64,000 nt of DNA from Notospermus geniculatus (lineage: Eukaryota > Nemertea > Pilidiophora > Heteronemertea > Lineidae): NCBI GenBank assembly GCA_002633025.1, contig NMRB01000846.1, forward strand, positions 42,042-106,041. The letters are read 5' to 3'. Shown one piece after another: positions 43,960-55,495 of the stretch. A program made the translations under genes and the position numbers. Each line of letters begins with the position of its first letter. Within the stretch, counting starts at the first letter, position 1. The notes below the pieces were generated by a model. The model did no database searches and was not told the DNA's origin. It saw only the letters and a list, made by a program, of their open reading frames with translations.

Positions 43960-44432
43960 TGCCCGGTTGTTCAGCCTTGGCTTAAGCCAGAGTTGGGTCG
44001 ATCCCGACATAAGCGTGGCTTAAGCCAGACTTATATTTCACAGCGCGTTGAGCGCAGGTTGGGCTTCAAACACAAGCCAAGCTTAAGCCTTTCTTATAAT
44101 AAACCTGGCAGTGGGGTGGTTATAAGCGCGACTTACAATGGTATAGGCCTATTCACTGTATGCCCTGACTTTGTAGATGGCAGAAGCATTGGTTCAGCTC
44201 ACGTAAGCCACACCTGAGCAACCGGGCAGACATCATCGAGCAAATTGTACAGGAAAGCATTGGGAAGGAGGGAAATAAGCCAGGCTTCGGTAATCCCGAG
44301 TTTAATTCAGGCTGTGCAATGAACTCGGAATTGATTAAGCTGTTCTTATGACCAGACATAAGCGCGACTTACGTGAACTCGAGTTTGAGGAATAAGCTAG
44401 GCTCAGGTGAGCGAGACCTGAACAACCGGGCA
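43960..44432. mobile_element. 473-bp TGCCCGG MITE with TAA duplication, absent from version 1
   Basis: Termini TGCCCGGTTGTTCAG and CTGAACAACCGGGCA. TAA flanks both sides (43957-43959, 44433-44435); version 1 has a single TAA at 27286-27288. An inner CAACCGGGCA near 44219-44228 suggests a composite of two copies. A TAA duplication fits PIF/Harbinger. Remnants at 4146 and 5895. Confidence 0.9.
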
Positions 44433-44693
44433 TAAGCAGGTCGGTTGTACCTTCCAGGATGCTGGAATGATAGGTTGTATCAGTCATCCGTCCATTTCAA
44501 TAGTCACGGTCACTGTAGTTTGACTATGAAAGCAGGCCACATTTAATTCCAGTTTGGCGATTCTGAAAAAATTGTAGTGTGAGGTGGGACGTTTGCGCTC
44601 GACGGCAGTCGCATAGTTCGCGCTAGGAACTGAGGTTGAAGTTGAGGTTCCAGCCAATCAGCTAGCGTTGTCAGGTCACATGGCGGTTTAGGA

Positions 44694-44713
44694 GTGTGTG
44701 TGTGTGTGTGTGT
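44694..44713 (+). repeat. (GT)n microsatellite
   Basis: About ten GT dinucleotides. The rest of 44513-45450 shows no gene; a CCAATCAG box near 44654 is isolated. Confidence 0.9.
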
Positions 44714-45450
44714 AGATGTACAAGGCGGGGTTAGCTCTGGCCTTGTTTGAGGTATATCGCCGTGCTGTCTCCTCCTTATTCTTGACGTTACCTACCTTCT
44801 AGTCTGTCGCACACATCGCATTAGGGCGAACCACATTTCATCATCAGTAGATACGATATCACAGCTAAAAGCCTCTCTATCGACATGGCTTATTCAATTA
44901 GGGGTTCTCTCTGTGCGATTTTATCGCTTGATAAGTCAGTCTATATGATGTTGGCTTGTTGTGTTCCATGTCGAGTGATATTGCTATGTGTTTACTAATA
45001 TGCAGCCAATGCGAAGTACCTCTCAAAGAGCGAGACAGGTAATCTGGATTTTGCGGTTGTACGCTCTTTGCTTCGTTTACTCTGCCTCTAGTGTTTGTCA
45101 TGTTGTATGGAAGGACAGTTGGAGCAAGGACAATGGAATCATATGAATTTAGGCGCAGTGGTTTGAGTGGATGCTACGAATGCGCAACTCTAAGTATGCT
45201 CTCTGAATAAGGTCTCTGCCCTCTGAAGGGTTGATCTGTATGAAGAACGTGGAAGTAGATGATCGCGATGCAATCTTATGTCGATCTGGGAGACAGCAAT
45301 CTCTACTCATGTTCCAAAGACCACGTCGAGGAGTCTTTCATACAAGTATTCGTATAACATGTAGTTGTATCAAGCGCAAGAGATATCCCACTTGATGGCG
45401 CCGAGAGCATTCCTTGCAACAAGACAGAAATACGTTGTTGTTCTGGAATT

Positions 45451-45560
45451 TAAAGGGGCCACGATATTGTGCCACTTTTTGTCGATAGCCGGCGCCACCG
45501 GCGGTGATTGCATCATTCTGCAATATCGTAGACTTGCCTTTCGCCCCGGTGTTGGAGAAT
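45451..45560 (+). mobile_element. GCCGGCGCC-family repeat, copy 2
   Basis: Matches 50130-50235 over ~105 bp, including GCCGGCGCCACCGGCG and TTTCGCCCC. Confidence 0.65.
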
Positions 45561-45677
45561 GTATGACTAAGGGGGTACTATACGATGCATACGTGGATAC
45601 CCTCGGAACGAGAGTTACTCTACATGGGGCGAGGTTGATANGGTCCAGCCTCAGCACAGCTTGCCCCTCCATAGAAG

Positions 45678-46214
45678 GAGGGGTTACCGTCCGTCAGGCC
45701 CGAGGTTCAAGTTCTTCTGTCCTTAATCCTTTGATGGAGGGCAACGAGTGCCTAAATTCCTGCGGGTACTACAGGCATTCCTCCTGAAATAACACAGTTG
45801 CTGAAAATCCATTAGAAGTGGACATCGCCGATGGCTATGATGCCCAGTGCGAGAGATGGCCATCCTGAACAAGCTTCTGGCCAATGGAAATGTTGTTCTA
45901 GTTCAGCTGACTCGAGCATATGTGCATCAATGCGTCTGGTATTGAGAGCCCCGGAGGCGAAGGTGACCATTATATTTACCTAACACTTTCCAATGTCCGT
46001 AGACCAGTTGAAGCAGGCCTAGTTTCTAGTTGCGCATTGAAAGCTAGCTCGCATAACCGGCAATGAATCTCACTGATGCCATGGGGCCTGGTCGCCTTCT
46101 GCGACAAGAGTCTACCGTCTAGACGGATGTTAATAGAAGAAATATTCGTGTTTATAAATGTCTGAGGTTACTCTGGCAAAAAACGTCCCTCGGATTTTTT
46201 TCAGGAAGGAGGCG
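45678..46214 (+). repeat. Direct repeat R3, copy A
   Basis: Nearly identical to 46388-46917 in the same orientation, starting GGGGTTACCGTCC and ending GAAGGAGGC. A single N at 45641 lies just upstream, so assembly error is possible. Confidence 0.9.
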
Positions 46215-46387
46215 GCAACCGTTGACTGCATGTACAGTGAAACCCCTCATGTGGACCATCCCTCTATGTGGACCACCCCTCTAATGTGGATCGATTTTTG
46301 TCGGTCCCAAATAAATCCTTCACATTTTCCTTTAGCTAAGTGGACCACCCCTCTACCTCGACCTGGACCACCAAAAATAGAATGGGA
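46215..46387 (+). mobile_element. Spacer with pogo/Tigger-like terminus
   Basis: TACAGTGAAACCCCTC at 46233 resembles the CAGTGAAACC termini of pogo-type elements inserted at TA. TGTGGACCAYCCCTCT recurs three to four times here. The opposite terminus is not visible. Confidence 0.4.
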
Positions 46388-46917
46388 GGGGGGTTACCGT
46401 CCATCAGGCCCGAGGTTCAAGTTCTTCTGTCCTTAATCCTTTGATGGAGGGCAACGAGTGCCTAAATTCCTGCGGGAACTACAGGCATTCCTCCTGAAAT
46501 AACACAGTTGCTGAAAATCCATTAGAAGTGGACATCGCCGATGGCTATGATGCCCAGTGCGAGAGATGGCCATCCTGAACAAGCTTCTGGCCAATGGAAA
46601 TGTTGTTCTTGTTCAGCTGACTCGAGCATATGTGCATCAATGCGTCTGGTATTGAGAGCCCCGGAGGCGAAGGTGACCATTATATTTACCTAACACTTTC
46701 CAATGTCCGTAGACCAGTTGAAGCAGGCCTAGTTTCTAGTTGCGCATTCAAAGCTAGCTCGCACAACCGGCAATGGCCATGGGGGCCTGGTGGTCGCCTT
46801 CCGCGACAAGAGTCTACCGTCTAGACGGATGATAATAGAAATATTCGTGTTTAAATATCTGAGGTTTCGTATACTCTGGCAAAAAACGTCCCTCGGATTT
46901 TTTTTCACGAAGGAGGC
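46388..46917 (+). repeat. Direct repeat R3, copy B
   Basis: Second copy of 45678-46214. Differences include small indels near 46778-46850. Confidence 0.9.
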
Positions 46918-48811
46918 ATTGTAGTTCCGAGCGGAGTAGGCCTGGATGGCGTCCATCCCAGAAAATCTACGAATAGGCCTATCGGAAGACATTTTCTTCA
47001 CTTTAACTGTGGAAAATCGTGATCGAATCCATACGAATTATTGTACGTTCAGGCCGGGAATCAGATTGTTTTTGCCGTTGAATTTAAGTGCCGATCATAC
47101 ATGTACAAAACAATAAAAAAGCCTCACCCTGTGGTACATTTTAATACACGGCAGGGAAGTTGGTAAGCCCGGCAATTCTAATGCTAAATCCCGGCCTGAC
47201 TCCTCGTCCCGCCAACGAGACAGACGCCGATTGAATTGTGATTAATCGTTCCTAAGTATATCCGCCTTTCTTCAATATCCAGACATCTCCATCGCGAGTT
47301 GTCTAGTGATATATCTCAACAGTCATGTCATCTAAACTGAGGGTTACATATTGCGTCCCTGGTCGCTCGTAACGACGACTGACAGCCGCAAAGATTTTGT
47401 CGTTTCGTCTTCAATCTTCACCGACACTCCCTCACCATGGATGGCCGTGAACAAAACAGATGCCAACAGCTAAAAATCCAGGTGACGCACTGTCAAATTA
47501 AGGTGAGGCAGAGTTATACCTACTTACTGTCCCTGACCTCGTTTTCATAAGAAACCAGCAACGAGGCTAGGACGGTGACGTCACAGCTTTTTCAAAATGG
47601 CGGACGGGGTTGTGAATACGTTGGGTCCGCGAATACCGTAGTGTGGTTTAACGATGTTTCCTGGTTAGAATTGAAAAATTAGAGAGGACACGTTGTGTTT
47701 GCAACCGAGGGGGACCAAACAGCGATGAAACACACGGTCCGAGCTTGGGCTGCTGCCATTGTAAGGGTCGGTTCTTACTCCGTCCAAATTTTACGCCGAC
47801 TATGAATTTCAGTGTGTGTGCACATTCACGCCTTGGAAACCTGCGATCAGTTTCATGCGCTTGACGGTCCGCGAGCGAGTATGAATTGGCCCTAAATGAT
47901 GGGTTTAAGACAACGTATTTCACTGTCTCCGTCTAGGGAATATGAGGCCCATTTATTGTCCACCTGTCTCCCGAATGGCGTGGGGGAGGGGGGCGTCTCT
48001 TCTTCGAATATGATATAGGGACCACGTTCCCGCCGCATTATAACATCTAATCAACTCACAAACTGCGTTACCCTGATAATCTACGGAAGCCGATTTGTAT
48101 CACGCCATTGATGATTATCGTTGTACGGAAGCCGGTTAGTAGCCACGCTGTCATAGTAATCACATCTTGGTGTAACGTCACTGCGTAGAAATCGGTTCTA
48201 ATGACCACGGGGTTTGACGTGGCAGAATCAGCTGCCAATTTTAGGGATGTCTTATCAGTTTCTATCGAGTTACCGGATCACGGAATTTCTTTAGCATAGA
48301 TCTAACACGCATGCGGGGTTTCATTCATTGACTGTAGCAAATTGGAGTACGATAATTGGTAATGTTAGAGCTTGTTAGCTGTCAGGAGTGACAAGGTCGT
48401 CTATGGTGTGTGACAATCTCAAATATGACGTGGCTTATGAATACTCTATTCTCTGGTTTATAAGCTCAGGGGACAAAAATGTGGTTTTCTCACAAACCAT
48501 GGCTTTAACACTGTGCTGATTCGTACATGGACAAGAGGGCCACATTCTTATATTTACACGACAACTAAAAATTCACCAGTCATCGTAACTTTGGTCGAAA
48601 ATTCAACACCATTTCCGGATCTCTTCCAGTGTGTCTACTGGGACGATATTGGTGACAATTTGTAGGTATATCCTCCCACAATATACAGCAAGGTGCTACA
48701 CATGCATTTTTATCGGTAAAATCCGTCACACCCGTTTATTCGGCGTTGGAGCAAGGACGACCGTTCGCAGTTAAACCTTCATGTTTGGTTCCTTTATGAT
48801 GCAGTATAATG
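46918..48811. other. Unannotated stretch
   Basis: No convincing gene. 47576-47603 pairs a CRE (TGACGTCA) with AAAATGGCGG, a YY1-like motif, 10 bp apart. The ATG there opens only 14 codons before TAG. Confidence 0.4.
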
Positions 48812-48960
48812 TTTTGCGTACACGTAGTTCTGCATACACAGTGCGCATACACGTAGATCTGCATACACAGTACGCATACACGTAGATCTGCACACACAGT
48901 ACAACATTTTGCATACAAGTTGTAGTGCTGCATACACAGTACAACGTTCCAAAAACCTCT
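48812..48960 (+). repeat. Tandem repeat, ~29-bp unit
   Basis: Three to five imperfect units of GCATACACGTAGATCTGCAT followed by ACACAGTA, with an internal GCATACAC sub-repeat. It produces Cys/Tyr-rich ORFs on the minus strand that are array artefacts. Confidence 0.8.
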
Positions 48961-49404
48961 TCAATTGCGAAACGACAATAATTATTATGTGCGCATGTTG
49001 GTAAAAAGTGTAGTTAGGAACCCTTTGAGATTTATAATCTGCAACAACATGCTTGTTCATTTATTCTAACTCACAATACGCATCCTCTGATGGCGGGGAC
49101 TTGGCTCCCGTTATCGTCTTTCATCGTGTATTGAACAGACGGTGAAAGGAAATTCGCAACTACACCCGATTTCCCTTGGTACGAGCAACGGGAGTGTTCT
49201 TAGTGTTGCTTCATGATTCAAAGCATTGTGATTCGAAGTAAGGGTGATCAAGGTACAAAAAATGTCGGTGTGCCTGGACGGTTGGAGAGGGAAACGAACA
49301 TTAACATATTCGAGACCCACGTGACCGCAAAATCGATGACGTAGTGCTCGGTAAACAGAGAACAATCCCCAGTTTACTAACAACTTGGTTCGAAACTTTG
49401 AGTG

Positions 49405-49475
49405 GACATTGGGGGTCAGTGGTGTAGGCTAGTGCATGATCGTGGGTTCGAATCTCCCGTCGAATCTTTATTTTT
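49405..49475 (+). mobile_element. tRNA-like SINE head
   Basis: GTCAGTGGTGTAGGCTAGTG (A-box region) followed by B-box GGGTTCGAATCTCCC at about 49443. Confidence 0.45.
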
Positions 49476-49984
49476 ATAATGTCGCGTGATAGAGAAAATC
49501 TATCTTCCTCTTAACCTCAGAGAGTAGTCTGGGTCGAGTTTTCCTTTCCAATAATGTTTTCTTCTCCCGCGTCTTCGCCAAGCAATTATAATTCTGATTT
49601 CATGGATTTGTTTTTCCCGTTTGATTGGCATTAAGCGCGGGAGCAGCACGGCCAATTAACGTCGCCACGGAAACGACGGGGATCACGCAACCCTGGGGAG
49701 GGAATTGAGAAATTCACATTTCGGAAAAATTCGTTGCTGTCTAAAATCTGAAATCTGTCTCACCCGAAGTTGGCCATCGGTAACATGATATGATGTCATA
49801 ATGTTCAGATTGAGCTGCTCTGGAAAGAACATTGTACTGCTGAAGTACAGCCGCCAAACTGTCAACTTAGGGTGAGACGAAGTTCAAGTTCAGCAAGATT
49901 CGGAAGAATTTTGCGGGTGTTGCGGAATTCTATTCCACATTATCTAATACTGGTGCTCATCAATGAATTTGTAAACTGCGCCCG

Positions 49985-50065
49985 AGCCACAGTGGTGTAG
50001 TTACTTGTAGGCTACTTGTCATTACGTGAGAGGTTCGAACTCCTGTTTCGGCCTGAGACCCTTGC
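49985..50065 (+). mobile_element. tRNA-like SINE head
   Basis: CACAGTGGTGTAGTTAC (A-box region) and AGAGGTTCGAACTCCTG (B-box). Ends near GCCTGAGACCC. Confidence 0.45.
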
Positions 50066-50129
50066 TTGGTTTCATCTCTCCTTATAATTTCAGCTTGCCA
50101 TGTACCAGATTATCCTCATGACGTGTATT

Positions 50130-50235
50130 ATAGGGCCGCGATACTGCCACCTTTTGTCGACAGCCGGCGCCACCGGCGATGATTGCGTCATTCTCCAATA
50201 CCGTAGTTTCGCCTTTCGCCCCAGTGTTGGAGAAG
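50130..50235 (+). mobile_element. GCCGGCGCC-family repeat, copy 3
   Basis: Best-preserved member of the family; see 45451-45560. Confidence 0.65.
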
Positions 50236-50511
50236 TGTGATTGTCATCATTTCGCCCAATATCGTCTATAGACCCAATAAATCTTTATTAAATATTTTTG
50301 CACTCGGACCTAAATCAATATTTTTAAGTGGCCATTAAACCGGGGAAGTACCGGTACATGTATATTACTCTCACAGATTTCCACAATCCATTTCAATTTT
50401 TTGTCCACTTTTTTGAAGTGATCAGTTTCAGTGCAATTTCCTGTATGTATCATAAAACTCGTGACTTTTCTCAAATTGCAACCTAAGTGCCTGGTGCAAT
50501 GAGATTCGTCG

Positions 50512-50906
50512 TGTACAGTCATTGACAAATGTTTATCTCCACCTATAACCTTCCATAACTTCCTTATACATTAGGGAAATTTGATGCGGTTTTCGGCGTA
50601 TAAAACTTCAACCTTTTCTGCATCGTCCATACAGAAATTTACCTCTGCAGCATCGCTCTGACATTATGTAATCAACCGCAGGACAAAACAACAAACGTCA
50701 ACTTTTTTATTTCCATGTCAGTATGGATTTTCTGATGTCAGAACAGCGCGTAGCAACAACCTACAAAGTTTTCGCCATCAAATTCCATCTCAGTTTCTCA
50801 AAAAGGGGATCAAATTTCCTCACTTTATAAGGAAGAATTTCCTCACTTTATAAGGAAGCTTTGGAAGGTTATCGGTGGATATAAACTTTTGTCAATGACA
50901 GTACAT
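50512..50906. repeat. ~395-bp inverted repeat
   Basis: 50512-50600 pairs with 50810-50906 (for example TCATTGACAAATGTTTAT against ATAAACTTTTGTCAATGA). The right arm contains a 23-bp tandem duplication (AATTTCCTCACTTTATAAGG, 50813-50858). No clear target duplication. Confidence 0.75.
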
Positions 50907-51307
50907 GTATTTTCAATAACTCGGTGCCGTCTCTTTTACCGATTCGTAATACGAAGCTGGGACGGATGCATTTCCTCTTCGCTCATCGGGAAAAAGGTTA
51001 GTGAATCACAGTTATTAAGTGAGCAGGATGGGGTAATTCCCTCGGGAGGGGACACGCGTGCTGGTTTCATGGAATAGAAGTTTACAATTACGTACCAGTG
51101 TGCTTCGAGTTCGTCTTCAGATAACGGATAAGAAATTGTGGCCTCATCGGGGCTGTCGTATCGACGAATGCACCGTCACAGCTCGATGTTTTGTCAATTT
51201 TTAAAACTCTTTGGTAATTTTAGAACAATTTTAAAACGATTTCTATTAAATTCTATACCCTAACTTTCTGTTATTTGCCTTCCTCCGACAAGACACGAAT
51301 TTCAGAT

Positions 51308-51543
51308 TATAGACCTTTCCAACAACATGGCGGTCTAACAGTTCTCACCATATGACGTCAGAAGATTAATACCATTCAATGGCCGCTGACACGCTAAGCT
51401 GATGGGCACAAAAGTTTGGGTAAAACAATTGTCTGAGAGGATGCGTTTAGTATTGTTATATCATGCTTGGAGAAAGAATGGCCACGACGTCACGTGGGAG
51501 AACTAATACTAGGCCCCCAATATCTTTGTTGGAAATGTCTATA
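51308..51543. mobile_element. 236-bp TATAGACC-type MITE
   Basis: TATAGACCTTTCCAACAA at the left and TTGTTGGAAATGTCTATA at the right. A GACGTCA motif lies inside each arm and ATGGCGG in the left arm. Truncated relatives at 1744-1800 and 22005-22060. Confidence 0.8.
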
Positions 51544-53287
51544 GGAAAAATATCTTGTACACGTGACCTGGTTTTTGCCAACATAAAAAGATGCAGTGTT
51601 ACTGAGGATGTTTTGACGGTAGTCATCTGACAGCCCGATGAAATCTTGTCGGCTTTTCCAAAGAGATAGGCCGGGGAATTGCACTTCATGTGGAGCATTC
51701 ATATAAAATTATTCGATATAACCCCCCATGGACCATGAATCTTTTGTTGAAAATATTCTATTCAAAATCAAATCATGACCTAAAAAGTCCCAGCGGGCGC
51801 TAAAAGGCAAAGGCATTCGAAGGAAATCGACGTAAAATTCAATTACAAGTGCATGCCCGACAGGCTAGTTCACCTGTGTACATGCCCTCAGGTTATACAA
51901 GGTTTTAAATTGCTTCCGAAAATTGGTTTTTGATTCTCAAGACACAACTGGTTACACTCCCACGTGAGATCTTAGGCCAGTCTAATATCATTCTGGTTTG
52001 ACGTTGCTGACAGTGGTTTGCCATATTTTTGAAGCCAACGATCTCGGTTTGGGGTAGCAGAACTCATGTAGCTCTCCTCAGGTCGGAGTCAAACGTGCCA
52101 ACGTGTCTACGGGTTCCCTCATGGTTACTGGCTGAACATGTTCGGTACTGTACTTAGGCGATTTCTAATGCGAACGCAAGTGTACACTACGAACACCACC
52201 GAAGGCCCCTTTTCGTCTGGACATGCCCTGTCGAGGGCAGCATTTACATTTGTTTCACAATGTCAGCACGTTGAACTTCTCAAGTGATGAAAAGGATAGC
52301 GGCCATTTTCGTCAGCTAATGTTTCGTCATGGTATAAGTCTAGCCTAGGTGTTGCCACTGGCTTTGAATTGGGTTGGACAGGACACCAGTCTTATCACGT
52401 TGGTTCCAGATTCCGCCGCCAGGGGAGGGATACTGGGGCATATTACATCATGCACACAGCAGCACTTTAAGATGTCTAAAACATTGCGAAGATGGTTCAC
52501 GCTGAGATAACAAACCGTCACTCTCCGTAGACCAGCTATTTCGATTTGGTGTCGTTTTTCTGAGAACGTAATTGAGAACGTCTCCACAAGGCTTACAGAG
52601 CATAATCTAATTACCTCTCGCCATCATTAAATTAAGTAACGATCTCCACGGGTATAAATTAGCCAGATTCTTCCCAAAAAAAGACAATTAGCAATTAAGG
52701 CTGTCCGACGAAATTGGTTCACTGTTGCTTCATTAATTGTCTTTTATAACACGTAAGGTGTACGTGTACTTTTGCTGTAGTTAAACATACAGACTCAACC
52801 TAGTCTTTATCTGCTGTCCATGTCAGATAGATAATTTGAAGCTTCATAACCCTTTCATAGTACGGTGTGGCGCCCACGCACTGACCCGCGCACTGACCCG
52901 CATGATGTCCGTCTGTCCGTCACGTAACCTCTTCGTTTCAAGATGATAACTGAATAACTCCTGGAGAAATTGATATGAAATTTCTGTGTTGTGTCTGTCA
53001 CTCCACCAAGATGGCTGCCGTGTTAGCCATTTTGAACCTCGTTTTCGGACCATAACTGACACATTGAGCTGGAGGGTATCTGCTGCTGACGGGGCTATTT
53101 TCTTGTACCTGGTCTAGGCTCGCTCGCCCTCGACGTCATGGTTCCTCAAAGTACATTGTCCCATTAGCGCGTGCATCCTGCCTGTTATGTCTTGCATCTG
53201 ATTGGCTCTATTTCGAAGTCTGTCCTGGTTGTGTCTGTCTTCTTCAAGCCGTGCATGTTGGCTACGTCGTATGGCCAGGTTGTCTCC
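51544..53287. other. Unannotated stretch
   Basis: No gene. 52870-52935 has the short repeats GCACTGACCCGC and GTCCGTCTGTCCGTC, reminiscent of a degenerate transposon end but with no partner. Confidence 0.4.
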
Positions 53288-53406
53288 GACTCGGTGTAAC
53301 GTTTTTCAGTGCGGCCCCGTGTGCCAGTGTGATTTGACGGAATAAGCTGGGGTCCGCTAGAACTTTACTGCCATCTTTTGGCAATAAGTGCGGCTGACTG
53401 CTCCTA
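53288..53406. mobile_element. Two abutting MITE fragments
   Basis: 53288-53349 is a CGGTGTAACGTTTTTCAG fragment (inverted relative to 42781-42963). 53350-53406 is the right half of an AGGAGC-type MITE, ending GGCTGACTGCTCCT. Confidence 0.6.
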
Positions 53407-53819
53407 TTCCTTTCCTCTGTAAAAAGCCAACTTGAAGTTACGGCAGCCCCTCGTGAAGTTGGTGCAATCATTCACCAAGTTCATACCAGCCGGGGTACTT
53501 CCGACCGAGTCGGCAGAAATATTCTCGGCAGGAATCTTTCGTGTGCGATGAACTATTTCATCCTCGCAATGTTCTTTCTCAAATAAAAAGTTAACTGCTT
53601 TCCCCGGCGTCGCGGTCGTCGGAGGAAATTGCTCTAAAATACTTGGAAGTCTCGTCCGTGATCAAAGGAGTTTGGTCGGGAGTACCTTCCTCAATTAGTG
53701 CACGAAACGTGATGCTTCCGACACAGCGCCTCCTGGCCTTATGTAATCGGAGGAGGACTTTTGGTGCATTTTGTCCCTGTTTTAGTGATTGCTGGCGCCG
53801 AAGACTTCAATCACTGCAG

Positions 53820-53880
53820 GATCGGTGTAAGGTTTTTCAGTGCTCCCCATCTGTGAGTGTTCCCATACTTCCTATTAGGG
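53820..53880 (+). mobile_element. CGGTGTAA-type fragment
   Basis: CGGTGTAAGGTTTTTCAGTG followed by CCCCATCTGTGAGTGTTCCC, matching the reverse complement of 42907-42957. Confidence 0.55.
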
Positions 53881-53924
53881 AGGTTGAGATCAGCGACTTA
53901 TCACGGATCCTTATTAACGCAATC

Positions 53925-54025
53925 TAATGCCCCCTGCATTGTTTGTCACAGGGTTAAGGGTCTTGGTCTGCCTGAGTCCAATTCAATGGTGCCGCTTAAT
54001 CCGTAAATGTATTATTGGGGACATC
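53925..54025 (+). mobile_element. CCGGTGT-type MITE, diverged copy
   Basis: TAATGCCCCCTGCATTGTTT then GGTGCCGCTTAATCC, as in 10518-10669 and 59951-60075. Terminal repeats are eroded. Confidence 0.55.
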
Positions 54026-54143
54026 ATATACCGGGGGACTTGGGTCACCAGGATGCCTCGGGGCGCCCTCTATCGCCGCCCCAACCATCTTGATGTGAAA
54101 TGATCCTGCGCTCTTGCGCGACATGTTGTATGTTGTAGAGAGC

Positions 54144-54167
54144 TTAAATAAATAAATAAATAAATAA
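54144..54167 (+). repeat. (AAAT)n microsatellite
   Basis: Six AAAT units. 54168-55343 otherwise holds nothing identified; a 103-codon minus-strand frame (54451-54762) has no motif. Confidence 0.85.
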
Positions 54168-55343
54168 GTTCTATTACACTGGCCGCTATTGTCTTAGTGG
54201 ATTAAGCCTTTGTACAGGATTAGGCCCTTTGTCCGTAACCCTTATCATGACGGTTGACAATGCATGGCTTGTATTGAGGGCTTTCATTCCTCTGGTAGTG
54301 ACCGGCGGTAGATATCTCCTTTATACCACTTTAGTCCAATTAGCCATATTAGTATATGATAAAGATAAACACACACCTGGCAAGCGATAAAGTATCACCT
54401 TAAAAGGACACTTGCTATTGCGAGATGTTGAAAAATGCTACATAACTAGTCTATAAAGTGGGAATATCCATTTGATTAACTAGCAACTCGTCTGCAGCGT
54501 CTAGCAATTCTCGAGAGAATCGTTTGAACTTTATCCTGGTAGTGGAGATAAAGAAGACGAAACACAATCGTCGTTTTCCCAACTTGCCAATATCTACAAC
54601 CAGACAAGGAAGTCGTCTAGTCTTCTCTTTAATCCGATGCCATTTCCAAGATGTTTCCATGTAAAGATGCTCTAACTGACAAATTGAATGGTCCAGGGTA
54701 GGCAGGTATTTCTCAAAGCGTTTTTCTATAAAGGGCTCTTTATCTCGAAGGATGACACGCAAAGGATATTCGTTGTTTGAAGACGAAGGTTTAAGGTTAT
54801 TCTATTGACGTCCTTCTTTCCACTATAGGGTAGGGGTACTTGTTCTATAGTTCAGAGGATTAAAGGCACTGGATGTTAAACAATTTTGAGAGGTTCAGAA
54901 AATGTATCCGAGTGTCAAAACCAACTGAACTTTCAAAATGGCTTCCACATTGAATATCGTAAATGGCTCTGTACTTTAGACAGAGGTTCTTAAAGTTGTC
55001 AAACTTCCATTTCCTCATGTGAAGGCAACGTCTTTTTCAATTCAACTTCCCACCAATACACTCAACCCCAGTTGTCTCTGGCTCAACGCCATCAACCCCA
55101 ATGGCACACGTGGTTACAATGGAAAGGTGGACTCACTAGATGGCGCTTCACTATCCATAGTGAAATTGGCCAATGAGAGGTCCCTTTGGGGGGCGTAACC
55201 AAGGAGAATGTGAAACACTTTTTGATTGCTGCTTACCGAGGATACATGTACACGCATGCCACACATGCCATGTCACGCGTTTTGGACTGCCTCCTTCCAC
55301 ACACCACCTGAGCGTGTGATCTAAAATAATCAAGGTCGTTCCC

Positions 55344-55495
55344 GATCTCATCGGTAGGATGAGATACTGCGCCTGTCACGTGATCGCCGGACAAGTGCAG
55401 CCGATGAAAAAAACGCTGTCTGATTGGTGGAAAATCCACTGATTGCTCGTTCGTGACCAAGCAGCGCAGGGCGTGGCGCTACCGATCTGTCAGTT
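55344..55495 (+). repeat. ATCTCATCGG dispersed repeat, copy 2
   Basis: Partner of 10670-10850; shares CACGTGATC and a GATTGGTGGAAAA segment. Confidence 0.55.

Larger units (their letters stand above)
27369..44512 (+). repeat. Large unit, version 2 (~17.1 kb)
   Basis: Collinear second version of 8777-27368, abutting it directly. Version-specific content: palindrome 28670-28780, 30080-30907, 36150-36316, the 37889-38310 block, 41663-42145, 42412-42880 and 43960-44432. Contains an N gap (36637-37209) and a single N (32922). Ends at CACGGTCA (44505-44512), after which the sequence is unique. Confidence 0.95.

Noticed and set aside
44590-44760. Promoter-like CCAATCAG with nearby GC-rich sequence
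   Set aside because: Only one box, no ORF or transcription-start context follows, and a (GT)n repeat intervenes.
54451-54762. 103-codon minus-strand ORF with protein-like composition
   Set aside because: No domain, no paralog in the window for comparison, and this length is expected by chance in 64 kb of six frames.
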